Shown in pieces: positions 6,037 through 7,331 of a stretch of 7,331 nt of DNA. A program made the position numbers and the translations under genes. The stretch comes from Rhodospirillaceae bacterium CCH5-H10. GTDB taxonomy: Bacteria; Pseudomonadota; Alphaproteobacteria; Reyranellales; Reyranellaceae. Within the stretch, counting starts at the first letter, position 1; the number at the start of each line of letters is the position of its first letter. The stretch is taken from NCBI GenBank assembly GCA_001557035.1, contig LSKJ01000492.1, positions 1-7,331 on the forward strand. Reading direction: 5' to 3'. The notes beneath the pieces were generated by a model that was not told the DNA's origin, ran no database searches, and was given only the letters and a program-made list of their open reading frames with translations.

Positions 6037-6699
6037 TCAGGGAAGGGCCAAGTCGCCCTTCCCGAGGGGCCGCTGCATCAGGATCGAATCGACCCAGCGG
6101 CCGAACTTGAAGCCGACGGCGTCGAGCCTGCCGATCTGGCGAAAGCCCTGGCTGCCGTGCAGGGCGATCGAGCCGGCGTTGGCGCTGTCGCCGATGACGG
6201 CCAGCATCTGCCGCCAAGGACCTTTTTCGCAGCGCTTGATCAGGGTCGACAGCAGTTCCCGGCCGATGCCGTGGCCCGCAAGCCCGTCGCGGACATAGAC
6301 CGAATCCTCGATCGTGTGGCGATAGGCCGGGCGCGGACGGTAGGCGGAGGCATAGCTGTAACCCACGATGCGGCCGTCCATCTCGGCCACCAGATAGGGC
6401 AGGCCGAGCTTCAGCACGGCTTCGCGGCGGGCGATCATCTCCGCGACGGTGGGCGCGGCTTCCTCGAAGCTCGCCAGCCCGTGCAGCACGTGGTGGGCGT
6501 AGATTTCCTGCACGAAGCGCATGTCGCCTTCGCGGGCGTCGCGAACGTCGACGGCCGTCCTCATCATCGTTCCTCCTGAAAGCACCTGCTCGCGCGACAA
6601 GCCGATATCGGACAGGAGGCGGTCGTCGAGATTGCGCAGCGCTTCCTGCTGGCGCATTCGCGACCAGGGCGAACCGCCGATGTACCGACCGATCTCCAT
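6037..6699 (-). CDS. DUF1127 domain joined in frame to phosphinothricin-type GNAT acetyltransferase
   Basis: A 220-residue open frame with two parts. Residues 1-45 form a DUF1127 segment, MEIGRYIGGSPWSRM then ALRNLDDRLLSDIGLSREQV (20-39); DUF1127 proteins are normally free-standing regulators of 45-50 residues, some linked to RNA binding and stress or phosphate control. Residues 46-220 form a complete GNAT of the phosphinothricin/methionine-sulfone acetyltransferase group: VRDAREGDMRFVQEIYAHHV (52-71), HTIEDSVYVRDGLAGHGIGR (128-147) including the acetyl-CoA loop, SIALHGSQGF (177-186) and the family-typical GFKFGRWVDSILMQRPL (196-212). This group acetylates the amino group of small amino-acid-like compounds with acetyl-CoA. 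I chose ATG 6699 (GGAG eight bases upstream) for the DUF1127 start; 6705 or 6732 are possible. A near-perfect ribosome-binding site inside the frame allows a separate 175-residue GNAT from 6564. It is divergent from the LysR gene and shares its AT-rich promoter region. Confidence 0.8.
   Translation of the reverse strand: MEIGRYIGGSPWSRMRQQEALRNLDDRLLSDIGLSREQVLSGGTMMRTAVDVRDAREGDMRFVQEIYAHHVLHGLASFEEAAPTVAEMIARREAVLKLGLPYLVAEMDGRIVGYSYASAYRPRPAYRHTIEDSVYVRDGLAGHGIGRELLSTLIKRCEKGPWRQMLAVIGDSANAGSIALHGSQGFRQIGRLDAVGFKFGRWVDSILMQRPLGKGDLALP
6040..6063. terminator. Strong hairpin between convergent genes, possible bidirectional terminator
   Basis: GGGAAGGGC (6040-6048), six-base loop CAAGTC, GCCCTTCCC (6055-6063): a perfect 9-bp GC-rich stem, 15 bases after the amidohydrolase stop and lying in the last codons of the convergent acetyltransferase gene. 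No T-run follows on either strand, so it falls short of a textbook Rho-independent terminator; a transcription-ending or mRNA-end-protecting role is inferred from its strength and position. Confidence 0.5.
6562..6577 (-). promoter_or_regulatory. Internal ribosome-binding site and GNAT start within the fusion frame
   Basis: On the minus strand AGGAGGA (6577-6571) is followed by ACG and two consecutive ATGs (6567-6565 and 6564-6562). The second ATG is seven bases from AGGAGG, an ideal spacing, and opens the GNAT domain exactly at its usual N-terminus. The same bases are read by the upstream DUF1127 frame as Ser-Gly-Gly-Thr. This site probably drives a free acetyltransferase in addition to, or instead of, the fusion. 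Confidence 0.75.
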
Positions 6700-6757
6700 G
6701 ACCATGTCTCCAAGCCTGCTGCGAGTTGGCATGGGCGGAATCTGCGGCAGATGGAGA

Positions 6758-6799
6758 CATAAGAGAAATCTTGTTATCTTATGAAAACCATAAGAGAAA
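6758..6799. promoter_or_regulatory. LysR-type operator/promoter island with dyad and direct repeat
   Basis: An AT-rich island in the divergent region between the LysR gene and the DUF1127-GNAT gene. TCTTATG-AAAAC-CATAAGA (6777-6795) is a perfect 7-bp dyad containing the LysR T-N11-A signature (T6780, A6792). A further half-site lies upstream: the 11-base CATAAGAGAAA occurs at 6758-6768 and again at 6789-6799, 31 bp apart (about three turns). The dyad ends 11 bases before the LysR ATG, a position fitting autorepression. A weak plus-strand promoter, TGGAGA (6752-6757) and TATCTT (6775-6780) with 17-base spacing, overlaps it. Binding by the adjacent LysR product is inferred. Confidence 0.68.
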
Positions 6800-6806
6800 A
6801 TTTGCA

Positions 6807-7331
6807 ATGCGCGGTCTCAATCTCGATCATGTCAGCGCCTTCACCGAAGTCGTGCGGCTGGGTTCGTTTTCCGCCGCGGCTTCCCATCTCAACCTGACCC
6901 AGCCGGCGATCAGCCAGCAGATCGGCCAGCTCGAAAAGCGGCTCGGCGTGCGCCTGCTGGAGCGCGTGGGGCGGCGCGCGACGCCGACGGCGGCCGGCAG
7001 TGAACTGCTCGACCACGCGGCCCGGGTCGATGGCGCGGTGGCATCCCTGCTCGAAGGGCTCGCGCGGTTCACGAGCGGCGAGGTTGGGCGCGTGCGGCTC
7101 GGCACCGGCGCCACGGCCGCCATCTTCCGCCTGCCGCCGATGCTGCGCAGCCTGCGCCGCAAGCTGCCCGAGCTGGAGATCACCATTGCCACCGGCAACA
7201 CCTCCGATGTGGTGAAGGCGGTGCAGGACAATGCGCTCGACATCGGGCTGGTGACGCTGCCGGCGGGCGGGCGAGGTCTGGAGGTGACGCCGGTGCTCGA
7301 CGACGAGTTCGTGGCGGTGACGGCGCGCGAC
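6807..7331 (+). CDS. LysR family transcriptional regulator (5' part, cut by window end)
   Basis: The first 175 residues of a LysR-type regulator, normally about 300 residues long. Seen: the winged helix-turn-helix, LDHVSAFTEVVRLGSFSAAA (6-25) followed by SHLNLTQPAISQQIGQLEKR (26-45) and LGVRLLERVGRRATPTAAGS (46-65); the linker helix ELLDHAARVDGAVASLLEGL (66-85); and the start of the inducer-binding domain, GRVRLGTGATAAIFRLPPML (94-113), with DNALDIGLVTLPAGG (141-155). Such proteins bind as tetramers and usually control a divergent gene plus themselves. The neighbour across the divergent region is the DUF1127-GNAT gene, the likely target; the CTTATG/CATAAG dyad just upstream is the likely site. 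The start at 6807 is chosen because the helix-turn-helix follows at the usual distance; the ATG at 6781 is in another frame. The effector cannot be inferred. Confidence 0.93.
   Translation, partial: MRGLNLDHVSAFTEVVRLGSFSAAASHLNLTQPAISQQIGQLEKRLGVRLLERVGRRATPTAAGSELLDHAARVDGAVASLLEGLARFTSGEVGRVRLGTGATAAIFRLPPMLRSLRRKLPELEITIATGNTSDVVKAVQDNALDIGLVTLPAGGRGLEVTPVLDDEFVAVTARD

Noticed and set aside
6700..6807. Longer start for the DUF1127-GNAT protein at 6807
   Set aside because: It would translate the AT-rich operator region and begin on top of the LysR start; DUF1127 proteins begin close to the residue encoded at 6699.

Overview
The window is GC-rich (GC falls only in short promoter islands) with dense coding on both strands. 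Gene families, codon use and the presence of a DUF1127 domain suggest an alphaproteobacterium, perhaps a soil Rhodospirillales/Hyphomicrobiales type such as Reyranella or Bradyrhizobium. That placement is inference; no rRNA, tRNA or other marker gene is present. I see no mobile element, CRISPR array or RNA gene.

Layout, left to right: (1) 3'-truncated acyl-CoA-dehydrogenase-fold flavin monooxygenase, minus strand (1-1233). (2) A short divergent control region with two matched palindromes (1300-1335). (3) VOC/glyoxalase-fold protein, plus (1392-1838). (4) TetR-family regulator, minus (1835-2530), overlapping the VOC gene tail to tail by 4 bases. (5) Aldo/keto reductase, plus (2631-3605). (6) A probable minus-strand operon read from 5028 to 3602: YbaK/EbsC-type aminoacyl-tRNA deacylase, a 60-residue zinc-ribbon protein coupled to it by an ATGA overlap, and a cytoplasmic molybdate-binding-like (ModA-fold) protein. 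(7) Amidohydrolase-2 family enzyme, plus (5182-6024). (8) A DUF1127 segment joined in frame to a phosphinothricin-type GNAT acetyltransferase, minus (6037-6699). (9) 5' part of a LysR regulator, plus (6807-7331), running off the window.

The whole reads as an accessory small-molecule catabolism/detoxification neighbourhood: monooxygenase, VOC protein, reductase, hydrolase and acetyltransferase, with two local regulators. The likeliest regulatory circuit is the TetR protein acting on the paired palindromes between the monooxygenase and VOC genes, and the LysR protein acting on a dyad in its own promoter, shared with the DUF1127-GNAT gene. Orientation changes at nearly every gene, so most genes are probably their own transcription units. 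No substrate can be named from sequence alone. I did not find an unmistakable new system; the most notable items are the twin operators, the DUF1127-GNAT fusion with an embedded ribosome-binding site, and the small zinc-ribbon gene.
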